From the NCBI GenBank assembly GCA_910588235.1, contig CAJUOQ010000032.1, positions 1-21,202 on the forward strand: a stretch of 21,202 nt of DNA, given 5' to 3'. Of the stretch, positions 14,406 through 21,202 are shown in pieces. Numbering within the stretch: position 1 is the first letter of the stretch; every line of letters begins with the position of its first letter. The notes beneath the pieces were generated by a model. The model ran no database searches. It was not told where the DNA came from and saw nothing but the letters and a program-made list of their open reading frames with translations. This DNA is from an uncultured Atopostipes sp. (lineage in GTDB: Bacteria > Bacillota > Bacilli > Lactobacillales > Carnobacteriaceae_A). The translations under genes and the position numbers were made by a program.

Positions 14406-16814
14406 ATGTTAATCTCATTTAATTGGTTAAAAGAATATCTAGATTTATCACAAATTACACCGGCTGAGTTAGCGGAAGCATTTACTTTAGGCGGTTTAGA
14501 AGTTGAACATATGGAAGAGTTAGGAAAAGATCTCGATCATTTAGTGGTCGGAGAAGTCTTAACTTGTGACCCTGTTGAAGGATCCGACCACTTGAACAAA
14601 ACGACAGTGGATGTTGGGACAGAAACCTTGCCCATTGTTTGTGGTGCGCCTAACGTGGCGGTTGGTCAAAAAGTTGTGGTCGCAAAAGTGGGGGCTGTTC
14701 TTCCAGGAGATTTTGAAATAAAAGAAGCAAAATTAATGGGAGAACCTTCGGAAGGGATGATTGTCTCACTGGATGAGTTAGGTCTTTCTGATGCGATTAT
14801 TCCTAAACATGCAGAAGATGGTATTTATATTTTAGCGGATGATGCAACTGTTGGTGATGATGCACGTCCTTATGTAGGTCTTGATGATACTATTATTGAG
14901 TTTGATTTAACACCTAACCGTGCGGATGCTTTAAGTATGCGGGGTGTCGCGCATGAAGTCGCAGCATTATTTGATCAAACACCAACGTTCAAAGAAGTGA
15001 CTGTCCATGAAGAGGATTCTGAGACCGTTGAAGATTATTTATCGGTAGAAGTTGAAGATGCAGAAGATACGCCGATTTATAAAATGCGCTTGGTGAAAGA
15101 TGTGACGATTGGCGAGAGTCCAATTTGGATGCAACATAAATTAATGCATGCCGGCATTCGACCGATTGATTTAGTCGTTGATATTACGAACTATGTGATG
15201 CTTGAATTTGGTCAACCTCTTCATGCATTTGATTATGAAAAATTAGGTTCTGATCAAATCTATGTACGTCGTGCTTTAGAAGGAGAAGTTATTACAACGC
15301 TCGATGGGCAAGACCGTCACTTAAACCCTGATAACTTAGTGATCACCAATGGACAAAAATCTGTAGCGTTAGCGGGTGTTATGGGGGGAGCGAATTCAGA
15401 AATATCCGATGAAACCCAAACGATTGCCATTGAAGCCGCGGTATTTAACCCTGTCTTAACTCGACGAACAGCTAACCGCTTGAATTTACGTAGTGAAGCG
15501 AGTGGCCGCTATGAAAAAGGGATTAATATGGCGACTGTTCAAGAAGCTGTAGACTTAGCGGCAGTCTTGATGGTGGATCTTGGTGGTGGAACGATTGTAG
15601 CAGGCACAGCTGATTCTGTAAATGTTGGTGCGCTTGACACAAAAATTACCACGACGACAGAGAAAATAAATAGTTTAATCGGGACTTCTTTAACCGATAA
15701 TGAAATATCCTCTATTTTGGATCGTTTAGGTTTTCCTCATGAAATGGAAGAAGGTAAGCTTGAAACAAGTATTCCTCCACGTCGTTGGGATGTCAAAATA
15801 CCAGAAGATTTAATTGAAGAGATTGCACGGATTTATGGCTACAATAATATTCCCCTAACGCTTCCTGTGACACAATCGATTCCGGCAGAGTTGACAGTAA
15901 AACAAAAAATGACGCGGGAAATACGGGGTATTTTAGAAGGCGATGGGCTACAAGAAGCTATCAGTTACTCCTTAATGACATCTGAAAAAGCTTCAAAATA
16001 TGCGATCGTAAAAGACGAATTAGTTTCTTTACAAAACCCAGCAAGCGAGGAACGCGTAACGCTGACTCAAAATTTAGTGAGTGGTTTAATCGATGACGCC
16101 ACTTATAATCGTTCTCACCAAGTATCTGAGATTGCTTTGTATGAAATTGGTCATGTCTTTTATAAAGAATCTGAAGAACAATTTAATGAATACACTCATA
16201 TTGCAGCACTATTAACGGGTGAGAATGCGAAAGACTGGCTCGGCGAAAATGAACCGCTTGATTTTTATACCATTAAAGGAATTGTAGAAACAGTTCTTTC
16301 AGGGTATTCATTTAAAGAAGCGATCACGTATCGTCTAGCGCCTGAACGTGAAGGGATGCATCCAGGCCGAACAGCGGATATCTATTTAGGTGAAGAATTA
16401 TTAGGGTATGTGGGTCAGTTACATCCAACAGAAGCCAACCAAAGTGATTTAAACGATACTTTTGTCTTTGAAGTTTCTTTAGATCAAATGGTTGAAGTGC
16501 CGAAAGAAACTGTGGAATATACTGTCCTCAACCGTTATCCAGGATCATCGCGTGATATTGCATTATTAGTGGATGAAACGGTGACGCATCAGGCACTCGC
16601 ACAAACGATTTCTGAAAATGGTGGGAAACATCTACAAAATATTCATCTATTTGATTTATATGATGGAGAAAATATTGAAGCAGGTAAAAAATCAATGGCT
16701 TATTCTCTATATTATGCTAATCCAGAAGCAACATTAAAAGAAGAAGAAGTGAATGACGCTTTTGAACAAGTCAAACAAGCTTTAATAGAGAACTTTAAGG
16801 CTGAAATCCGTTAA
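14406..16814 (+). CDS. pheT: Phenylalanyl-tRNA synthetase beta subunit
   Basis: The 802-residue protein has the normal length and order for PheT. An N-terminal EMAP/tRNA-binding-like domain (about 40-150; VVGEVLTCDPVEGSDHLNKTTVDVG) comes first. The B3/B4 editing domain follows (about 205-390; APTNY-type region at VDITNYVMLEFGQPLHAFD), then B5 (about 405-475), the catalytic-like core, and a C-terminal FDX-ACB anticodon-binding domain (about 708-801; YPGSSRDIALLVDE). It pairs with PheS, recognises the tRNA and hydrolyses mischarged Tyr-tRNA-Phe. A GAAAGGGGAAG precedes the ATG, directly after the pheS stop. It is controlled by the upstream T-box. Its end is followed by a terminator rather than by rnhC, the gene found there in B. 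subtilis. Confidence 0.97.
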   Translation: MLISFNWLKEYLDLSQITPAELAEAFTLGGLEVEHMEELGKDLDHLVVGEVLTCDPVEGSDHLNKTTVDVGTETLPIVCGAPNVAVGQKVVVAKVGAVLPGDFEIKEAKLMGEPSEGMIVSLDELGLSDAIIPKHAEDGIYILADDATVGDDARPYVGLDDTIIEFDLTPNRADALSMRGVAHEVAALFDQTPTFKEVTVHEEDSETVEDYLSVEVEDAEDTPIYKMRLVKDVTIGESPIWMQHKLMHAGIRPIDLVVDITNYVMLEFGQPLHAFDYEKLGSDQIYVRRALEGEVITTLDGQDRHLNPDNLVITNGQKSVALAGVMGGANSEISDETQTIAIEAAVFNPVLTRRTANRLNLRSEASGRYEKGINMATVQEAVDLAAVLMVDLGGGTIVAGTADSVNVGALDTKITTTTEKINSLIGTSLTDNEISSILDRLGFPHEMEEGKLETSIPPRRWDVKIPEDLIEEIARIYGYNNIPLTLPVTQSIPAELTVKQKMTREIRGILEGDGLQEAISYSLMTSEKASKYAIVKDELVSLQNPASEERVTLTQNLVSGLIDDATYNRSHQVSEIALYEIGHVFYKESEEQFNEYTHIAALLTGENAKDWLGENEPLDFYTIKGIVETVLSGYSFKEAITYRLAPEREGMHPGRTADIYLGEELLGYVGQLHPTEANQSDLNDTFVFEVSLDQMVEVPKETVEYTVLNRYPGSSRDIALLVDETVTHQALAQTISENGGKHLQNIHLFDLYDGENIEAGKKSMAYSLYYANPEATLKEEEVNDAFEQVKQALIENFKAEIR

Positions 16815-16856
16815 TTTTTAGTCCTTCATTTAAGAAATAGGAATAAAATAGAAATG

Positions 16857-16903
16857 AAAGCAGCTGAAAAGCGGAGGGAACTCCTGCCTTGAGCTGCTTT
16901 TTT
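16857..16903 (+). terminator. Rho-independent terminator of pheST
   Basis: AAAGCAGCT (16857-16865) pairs with AGCTGCTTT (16892-16900), with an inner GC-GGAG/CTCC-GC helix (16871-16887) closed by a GGAA tetraloop. A T-run covers 16898-16903. Confidence 0.88.
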
Positions 16904-16961
16904 GTGTCGTGCTTCAAATGCTTCTTGTTGAGGACAAAAAGGATTATCGATATGGGGTCGT

Positions 16962-17108
16962 TCGTGGTCACGAGCCTGCTTCTCGCGCTCACGAATTTTG
17001 GTTTCGTGCGCTCGCGATCCCATCTCGTGGTCATGTCATCCAATAACATGTTCACGAGACGACCTCCCGTGCTCATGTCTCTCGATTTCGCTGCTGCGAG
17101 CACTTTTT
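16962..17108. repeat. Seven-unit 21-bp-periodic array of imperfect palindromes, function unknown
   Basis: An imperfect 12-bp palindrome recurs at an exact 21-bp step. TCGTGGTCACGA is at 16962, TCGCGCTCACGA at 16983, TCGTGCGCTCGC at 17004 (right arm shifted by 2), TCGTGGTCATGT at 17025, ACATGTTCACGA at 17046, CCGTGCTCATGT at 17067 and TCGCTGCTGCGA at 17088. The 9-base segments between are not conserved. The core is about 56% GC (82 of 147 bases over 16957-17103), against clearly AT-rich flanks. All three frames stay largely open because 21 is a multiple of 3, so the overlapping ORFs on both strands are best explained by the repeat. It follows the pheT terminator, and its last units form a second terminator. 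No known family is recognised. Confidence 0.8.
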
Positions 17109-17109
17109 T
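17069..17109 (+). terminator. Terminator-like hairpin at the end of the 21-bp array
   Basis: GTGCTC (17069-17074, in unit 6) pairs with GAGCAC (17098-17103, end of unit 7), and six Ts follow (17104-17109). The loop is large (23 bases) but can form an internal CTCG/CGAG pairing as an alternative. AGCACTT (17099-17105) can instead pair with AAGTGCT (17115-17121). Confidence 0.5.
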
Positions 17110-17181
17110 ATCCTAAGTGCTAGAGAAAAGTTCTCCAAGGAAAGCTTTTAAGGACAAAATGATGAAATACTGTTTAATTTT

Positions 17182-17190
17182 TGTTAATAT
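17182..17190 (+). promoter_or_regulatory. Probable extended -10 promoter for zapA-cvpA
   Basis: TGTTAATAT (17182-17190) fits an extended -10, about 35 bases before zapA and downstream of two terminators, so a promoter is needed here. The -35 region is poor. Confidence 0.4.
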
Positions 17191-17224
17191 GTTAAAGTGA
17201 TTTAAACTAAAGGAGTTTGTGTAG

Positions 17225-17494
17225 ATGGCAAACGAAAGAAAAAGAACCAGAGTGGTTATTGATGGAAAAGATTATACAATTGTGGGAGACAAATCAGCCG
17301 CCCATATTGAACTTGTAGCTGAAACCATTAATAAACAACTTGAAGAATTGAAATCTTTATCGACCGCCTTATCCAAAGAAGAACAAGCGATTTTGGTGGC
17401 GGTTAACGCTGTATCTGATCAGGTTGAAAGTCATAAAAGAATGATTGAATTAGAAGAAAAGATAAAACAAGCAGGGATCGATTTAGAAGATTAG
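17225..17494 (+). CDS. zapA: Cell-division protein ZapA
   Basis: This 89-residue protein is ZapA, a small cytosolic protein that binds and bundles FtsZ filaments and promotes Z-ring formation. The N-terminal globular part carries the family pattern RTRVVIDGKDYTIVGDKSAAHIELVAETIN (about 7-36). The C-terminal part (about 50-87) is a coiled coil for dimerisation, ending in an acidic tail. An AAAGGAG (17209-17215) precedes the ATG. It starts a short operon with cvpA (22-bp gap), a pairing conserved in Firmicutes. Length and sequence are normal. Confidence 0.92.
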   Translation: MANERKRTRVVIDGKDYTIVGDKSAAHIELVAETINKQLEELKSLSTALSKEEQAILVAVNAVSDQVESHKRMIELEEKIKQAGIDLED

Positions 17495-17516
17495 CTGTTT
17501 TGAGGAGCAAATAGAT

Positions 17517-18137
17517 ATGATCACTTTATTCGTTTTACTCGTATTATTTATTGGAGCGTATGCTGGCTATAAAAAAGGGATTGTTATGCAATTATTACAA
17601 ACGATTGGCTATGCGCTTGTTTTAATCTTTGCAAAGGACAATTATCGCTTTTTAAGCGAAAAATTATATTTATTACTTCCTTATCCAACACCTTTTGCTC
17701 CCGAAGCAAATCCTTATCGTTTTTATGATGAACGTTTGATGTTGAGTATGGATGAATCTTACTATGATATTTCTGCTTATTTAATTATTTTAGTTGTCGG
17801 TTGGTTAGTGATTCGCTTTTTGTCAAAACTTCTTTCCTACACTCTAGAAAAAATGAGAGTTCCTGAACCTTTAAGCGGGGTTGGTGGGAGTATCCTTGGC
17901 TTTGGTGTGAATTATATGGGGTTATTTTTTGTTTTATTCCTATTGACAACCATCCCATATGATGGAGTCCAAGACCGCATCGCCGATAACTTTTTGACAA
18001 ATAAGATAGTGACATCGACTCCTGCCGTGTCCGATAGAGCTTATCAAACGTTTGTTTTAGAAGTCAATCAAAGAACTAGAGAAGAAGAACCGTTACTGGA
18101 TATTCAATCAACGGATGAAGAAAGTACTGAAGAATAA
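17517..18137 (+). CDS. cvpA: CvpA-family membrane protein
   Basis: This 206-residue integral membrane protein belongs to the CvpA (colicin V production) family. Hydrophobic helices are visible at about 1-18, 22-40, 85-105 and 122-146. A family-typical glycine-rich turn (PLSGVGGSILGFGVNYMG) opens the last one. The segment between helices 2 and 3 (about 45-80) is probably outside and rich in Pro and aromatic residues, and the C-terminal tail is strongly acidic. The biochemical function is unknown; E. coli CvpA affects colicin V export and purine-operon expression, but that does not transfer safely here. A GAGGAG precedes the ATG, and a terminator follows. Confidence 0.85.
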   Translation: MITLFVLLVLFIGAYAGYKKGIVMQLLQTIGYALVLIFAKDNYRFLSEKLYLLLPYPTPFAPEANPYRFYDERLMLSMDESYYDISAYLIILVVGWLVIRFLSKLLSYTLEKMRVPEPLSGVGGSILGFGVNYMGLFFVLFLLTTIPYDGVQDRIADNFLTNKIVTSTPAVSDRAYQTFVLEVNQRTREEEPLLDIQSTDEESTEE

Positions 18138-18160
18138 CTAAAAAGAAATGTAAGATAAAG

Positions 18161-18204
18161 AAAAAAGTGTTGCATCGTATCTATTGCTTTGCGGCACTAT
18201 TTTT
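18161..18204 (+). terminator. Rho-independent terminator after cvpA
   Basis: AGTGTTGC (18166-18173) pairs with GCGGCACT (18191-18198), including two G-U pairs. The stem is flanked by an A-run (18161-18165) and a T-run (18200-18204). The loop is 17 bases. Confidence 0.55.
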
Positions 18205-18231
18205 CTGTATGACTAATGGAGTGAATAATAT

Positions 18232-20601
18232 ATGAAACAAATTGATTTTAAATCGATGCAAACTCTAGAATATCCAAAGATTATTGAACAACTTAGTGCT
18301 CATACTGTTTCAGACCTTGGTCGCCAAAAGGTTAAGGAGCTCCTTCCTTCAACATCCCATGCCGAAGTTGAACAAATGTTGGAAGAAACAGATGATGTCG
18401 TAAAATTATTCCGTCTAAAAGATGGCCTTCCTTTAGGTACCTTTGCAGATGTTCGTCCTCATATTAAACGGATGGAAATTGGTGCTATTTTATCAGGGCA
18501 GGAACTCATTCAAATTGGGCAGCTAATTAAAGGAGCCCGTGAGATTGAGAATTTCTTTGTCGATCTTAAAGAAGAAGATATAAAATTAAACCAATTATAT
18601 ACAAAAGTTGAACAGCTGATTGTCTTGGCTGTATTAGAAAGAAAAATTTATAGCACACTCACAGAGAGTGGCGTAGTTCTTGATGATGCCAGTTCAAAAT
18701 TGAAGTCTATCCGTACGTCGATCCGTCAAACTGAAGGAAACGTTCGTGATAAATTAAATAATATCGTGCGCGGTTCACAATCAAAATATTTAACCGATAG
18801 TATTATTACGATGCGCAACGATCGGTACGTGATTCCTGTTAAATCAGACAGCCGAGGCGTATTTGGAGGCGTGGTCCATGACCAAAGTTCAAGTGGCCAA
18901 ACATTATTTATTGAACCTCAAAGTGTCTTGGATCTAAATAACCGCTTAAAACAACTTCAAAGTGAAGAAAGATATGAAATTGAGCAAATATTAACTGATT
19001 TAAGTGTCGAAATTTTACCTTATACGCAAGAAATCTTAAACAATTTAGAAATCTTAGTGGAATTGGATATTTTACAGGCCAAAGCACTTTACGCTCGCGA
19101 ACTCGACGCGACACGGCCACTAGTCCACAAAGATAATTATATTGATTTATACAGCGCCCGACACCCACTAATCCCTGAAGATGAGGTCGTAGCGAATGAT
19201 ATCGCCTTAGGTGAAAGCTATAAAACCATTGTCGTTACCGGCCCAAATACGGGTGGTAAAACCGTTATCTTAAAAACACTAGGCCTTTTACAACTGATGG
19301 GGCAGACGGGACTTTATTTACCAGTGGAGATTGAGAGTACAATTGGTGTCTTTCGTCATGTCTTATCGGATATTGGGGATGAGCAGTCGATTGAACAAAA
19401 CTTATCCACGTTCTCTTCTCACTTAACCACAACCATCTCTATTCTAGAAGAAGCGGATGAAGACAGCCTTATTTTACTTGACGAGTTAGGGGCAGGAACG
19501 GACCCGCAAGAAGGGGCAGCCTTAGCGATCTCGATATTAGATACGATTGGTGCGATTGGAAGTTATGCGATGATTACCTCCCACTATCCTGAACTAAAAC
19601 TGTATGGTTATAATCGTCCAGAAACAATGAATGCTAGTATGGAATTTGATGTGGATTCCTTAGAACCAACTTATAAATTTAAGTTAGGGATTCCTGGAAG
19701 AAGTAATGCTTTTGAAATTGCTCGTCGACTAGGAATGCGCGACGAAATTATTGATACGGCACGATCGTTGATGAGTAGCGAGAGTCAAAGTGTTGATGAG
19801 ATGATTCAAGATCTGGATGAAAAACAAAAAGAAGCTGAATATTCTTCCAAAGAGCTTCGTCAGAAATTATTAGAAGCGCAAAGATTGCATAGTGAACTAA
19901 GTGCTGAGTTTGAAAATTATCAAAATGAAAAAGAAAACTTGAAACAACAAGCACAAGAAGAAGCCAATCAAATTGTAGAAGAGACGAAAAGAAAAGCTGA
20001 TAATATTATCGAAGACTTAAGACAAAGACAGCTTGAAGGTAGAGGCGGCCAAGAGGTTAAAGAACATGAGTTTATTGAAGCTCAGTCACAACTTTCAGCT
20101 TTAAGACAAGAAGAAGAACAGCTGAAAGAAAATAAAGTTTTGCAACGAGAAAAAGATAAAAAAGCCTTAAAAGAAGGGCAAGCCGTGTACGTCCATTCTC
20201 TCGGCCAAAACGGAACGTTAGTAGAAAGAGTGGATGAGAATGAATGGGTCGTACAAATGGGAATGCTAAAAATGAAACTGCCTGAAGAAGATTTATCCGT
20301 GAGGGAACAAGAAGAAGAAAAAGAAAGCACCACGAGTTATAAAGGCTCTGCAAGTTCCGTTCGCCCAGAATTAGACTTACGAGGGGAGCGAGTCGAACCT
20401 GCTCTTTCTCAATTAGATCAATATTTAGATCAAGCCTTACTGGCTAATTATCGAGAAGTGACGATTATTCATGGACATGGTACAGGCGCTGTCCGAAGCG
20501 CGGTACAAGATGCTTTACGTAAACATCCAAGAGTTAAAAGTTTCAAAATCGCCCCTGCTAATCAAGGAGGCGCAGGAGCGACGATTGTTTCTTTAAAATA
20601 A
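18232..20601 (+). CDS. mutS2: MutS2 ATPase/endonuclease
   Basis: This 789-residue protein is a MutS2. It has the MutS-type core and clamp without the mismatch-recognition domain of MutS1. The ABC-type ATPase has Walker A GPNTGGKT (337-344), Walker B with signature LILLDELGAGTDPQEGAAL, and a long coiled coil (about 520-640). A C-terminal Smr nuclease domain carries LDLRG (714-718) and HGHGTG (747-752). MutS2 is reported to suppress homologous recombination and, in B. subtilis, to split collided ribosomes through its Smr/KOW region; either or both roles may apply here. A GGAG lies 10 bases before the ATG. A weak promoter (TTGCTT 18184-18189, TATGAC 18208-18213) overlaps the preceding terminator. 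B. subtilis has polX between cvpA and mutS2; it is absent here. Confidence 0.96.
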   Translation: MKQIDFKSMQTLEYPKIIEQLSAHTVSDLGRQKVKELLPSTSHAEVEQMLEETDDVVKLFRLKDGLPLGTFADVRPHIKRMEIGAILSGQELIQIGQLIKGAREIENFFVDLKEEDIKLNQLYTKVEQLIVLAVLERKIYSTLTESGVVLDDASSKLKSIRTSIRQTEGNVRDKLNNIVRGSQSKYLTDSIITMRNDRYVIPVKSDSRGVFGGVVHDQSSSGQTLFIEPQSVLDLNNRLKQLQSEERYEIEQILTDLSVEILPYTQEILNNLEILVELDILQAKALYARELDATRPLVHKDNYIDLYSARHPLIPEDEVVANDIALGESYKTIVVTGPNTGGKTVILKTLGLLQLMGQTGLYLPVEIESTIGVFRHVLSDIGDEQSIEQNLSTFSSHLTTTISILEEADEDSLILLDELGAGTDPQEGAALAISILDTIGAIGSYAMITSHYPELKLYGYNRPETMNASMEFDVDSLEPTYKFKLGIPGRSNAFEIARRLGMRDEIIDTARSLMSSESQSVDEMIQDLDEKQKEAEYSSKELRQKLLEAQRLHSELSAEFENYQNEKENLKQQAQEEANQIVEETKRKADNIIEDLRQRQLEGRGGQEVKEHEFIEAQSQLSALRQEEEQLKENKVLQREKDKKALKEGQAVYVHSLGQNGTLVERVDENEWVVQMGMLKMKLPEEDLSVREQEEEKESTTSYKGSASSVRPELDLRGERVEPALSQLDQYLDQALLANYREVTIIHGHGTGAVRSAVQDALRKHPRVKSFKIAPANQGGAGATIVSLK

Positions 20602-20622
20602 ATAACAACCGGAAACTATTTT

Positions 20623-20652
20623 TTGGTAATCAAAATAAAAATATGCTAAACT
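20623..20652 (+). promoter_or_regulatory. Promoter of trxA
   Basis: TTGGTA (20623-20628), an 18-bp spacer and an extended -10, TGC-TAAACT (20644-20652). It lies in the 103-bp gap after mutS2. Confidence 0.55.
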
Positions 20653-20663
20653 ACGTTAGGAAT

Positions 20664-20681
20664 TGGGAAAACCTATTCCCA
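20664..20681 (+). promoter_or_regulatory. 5'-proximal hairpin in the trxA leader
   Basis: TGGGAA (20664-20669) pairs perfectly with TTCCCA (20676-20681) around a 6-base loop, starting within a few bases of the expected transcription start. It ends 9 bases before the ribosome binding site AGGAGGG (20691-20697). It may stabilise the mRNA (inference). Confidence 0.4.
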
Positions 20682-20704
20682 TTAATTTACAGGAGGGTTT
20701 TATA

Positions 20705-21016
20705 ATGGTTAAAGTTGTAACAGACGCAACATTTGAAGAAGAAACGAAATCAGGCGTTACACTAACTGACTTTTGGGCTGAATGGTGTGGACCATGTAAA
20801 ATGCAATCACCAGTCATTGAACAAATGTCCGAAGATTCAGATGGAACAGTTGAATACCTCAAAATGGATGTAGACGAAAATCCAGAAACTGCAAGACACT
20901 TTGGCATTATGAGTATTCCAACATTATTAGTGCAAAAAGACGGCGAAGTCGTTGACACTTTAATTGGTTACCATTCACAAGAACAAATTGAACAGGTATT
21001 AAACAACCACATTTAA
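20705..21016 (+). CDS. trxA: Thioredoxin
   Basis: This 103-residue protein is a classical thioredoxin, a cytosolic dithiol reductant for ribonucleotide reductase, peroxiredoxins and other oxidised proteins. The active site WCGPCK is present in the FWAEWCGPCKMQSP context, followed by the buried cis-proline loop SIPTLL and a C-terminal glycine (LIGYHS). An in-frame ATG at 20663 would add 14 residues, but the strong AGGAGGG at 20691-20697 lies inside that extension and fits the ATG at 20705 (MVKVVTD), which gives the standard length. The gene has its own promoter and a strong terminator. It follows mutS2, as in many Firmicutes. Confidence 0.97.
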   Translation: MVKVVTDATFEEETKSGVTLTDFWAEWCGPCKMQSPVIEQMSEDSDGTVEYLKMDVDENPETARHFGIMSIPTLLVQKDGEVVDTLIGYHSQEQIEQVLNNHI

Positions 21017-21028
21017 TGAATAGAAACG

Positions 21029-21066
21029 GCCACGTATAATGAGAATCGTTATACGTGGCTTTTTTT
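21029..21066 (+). terminator. Rho-independent terminator of trxA
   Basis: GCCACGTATAA (21029-21039) pairs over 11 perfect bp with TTATACGTGGC (21049-21059). A T-run follows (21060-21066). Confidence 0.92.
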
Positions 21067-21132
21067 GAGCAATAATATAAAAATGTTCGTAAAAATTCAT
21101 TGATTTTTAGAGAATGATTCACTTTTCTTCCT

Positions 21133-21189
21133 TATAATGATAGAAGAGTATGTGTAAAATAGTTCTCGGGGACTAATTCCCGAATTTTT
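21133..21189 (+). promoter_or_regulatory. Possible promoter and short attenuator-like leader of the next gene
   Basis: A perfect TATAAT (21133-21138) has no good -35. About 25 bases after its expected start, TCGGGGA (21166-21172) pairs with TTCCCGA (21177-21183) around CTAA, and ATTTTT follows (21184-21189). It looks like a terminator at the start of a leader. The window ends before any gene appears. Confidence 0.35.
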
Positions 21190-21202
21190 GGTATAGATTT
21201 CT

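Noticed and set aside
16962..17103. CRISPR array
   Set aside because: The repeat core is only about 12 bp, itself variable, with 9-bp gaps, and no cas genes are near. CRISPR repeats and spacers are longer and the repeats nearly identical.
16889..17116. 75-codon + strand ORF and two overlapping minus-strand ORFs (16795-17103, 16826-17023) in the pheT-zapA gap
   Set aside because: All are open because of the 21-bp repeat, which is a multiple of three. They overlap terminators, overlap each other, lack good ribosome binding sites, and match no family I recognise.

Overview
The window is a low-GC Gram-positive chromosome segment, most consistent with the order Lactobacillales (Carnobacteriaceae/Enterococcaceae-like). 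The reasons are AT-rich genes with strong AGGAGG-type ribosome binding sites, TTG starts on ntpI and pheS, a tRNA-Phe T-box leader in front of pheST, and the Firmicutes neighbourhood ysgA-like methyltransferase / pheS-pheT / zapA / cvpA / mutS2 / trxA. I cannot name a species. All 19 supported genes lie on the + strand and none is visibly broken.

Layout. 1-2660: a SPOUT RNA methyltransferase and a D-2-hydroxyacid dehydrogenase in one short operon, then an HD-domain phosphohydrolase with its own promoter and terminator. 2660-11500: a nine-gene A/V-type ATPase operon in the order ntpF-C-I-K-G-E-A-B-D. It has tandem promoters, an inverted repeat at the first -35, an attenuator-like leader hairpin and a strong terminator. 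Genes inside it overlap or nearly touch, so it is probably translated as one coupled unit giving the V1 motor (A,B,D,G), the stalks (E,F,C) and the membrane part (I,K). 11500-12970: a monocistronic mgtE Mg2+ channel. 12970-16900: T-box-controlled pheS-pheT. 16900-17110: an unusual GC-rich stretch without a credible gene. 17225-18204: zapA and cvpA. 18232-20601: mutS2. 20620-21066: trxA. The last 136 bases hold a promoter-like -10 and a short hairpin/T-run, probably the leader of the next gene.

The housekeeping frame (ysgA-like, pheST, zapA-cvpA-mutS2-trxA) resembles the Bacillus subtilis order, but the ATPase operon, mgtE and two further genes separate the methyltransferase from pheS. The rnhC and polX genes of the B. 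subtilis locus are absent.

The most unusual structure is at 16962-17103. Here an imperfect 12-bp palindrome (TCGTGNTCACGA type) recurs seven times at an exact 21-bp step, two helical turns or seven codons. The stretch is about 56% GC, lies just after the pheT terminator, and its last units form a second terminator. I do not recognise it as a named family. The second notable point is the proteolipid NtpK: it has a two-helix N-terminal extension followed by one canonical c-type hairpin, and it lacks the Gln and Ser that serve as Na+ ligands in Ilyobacter-type c subunits. Na+ pumping, as in Enterococcus hirae, therefore cannot be assumed.
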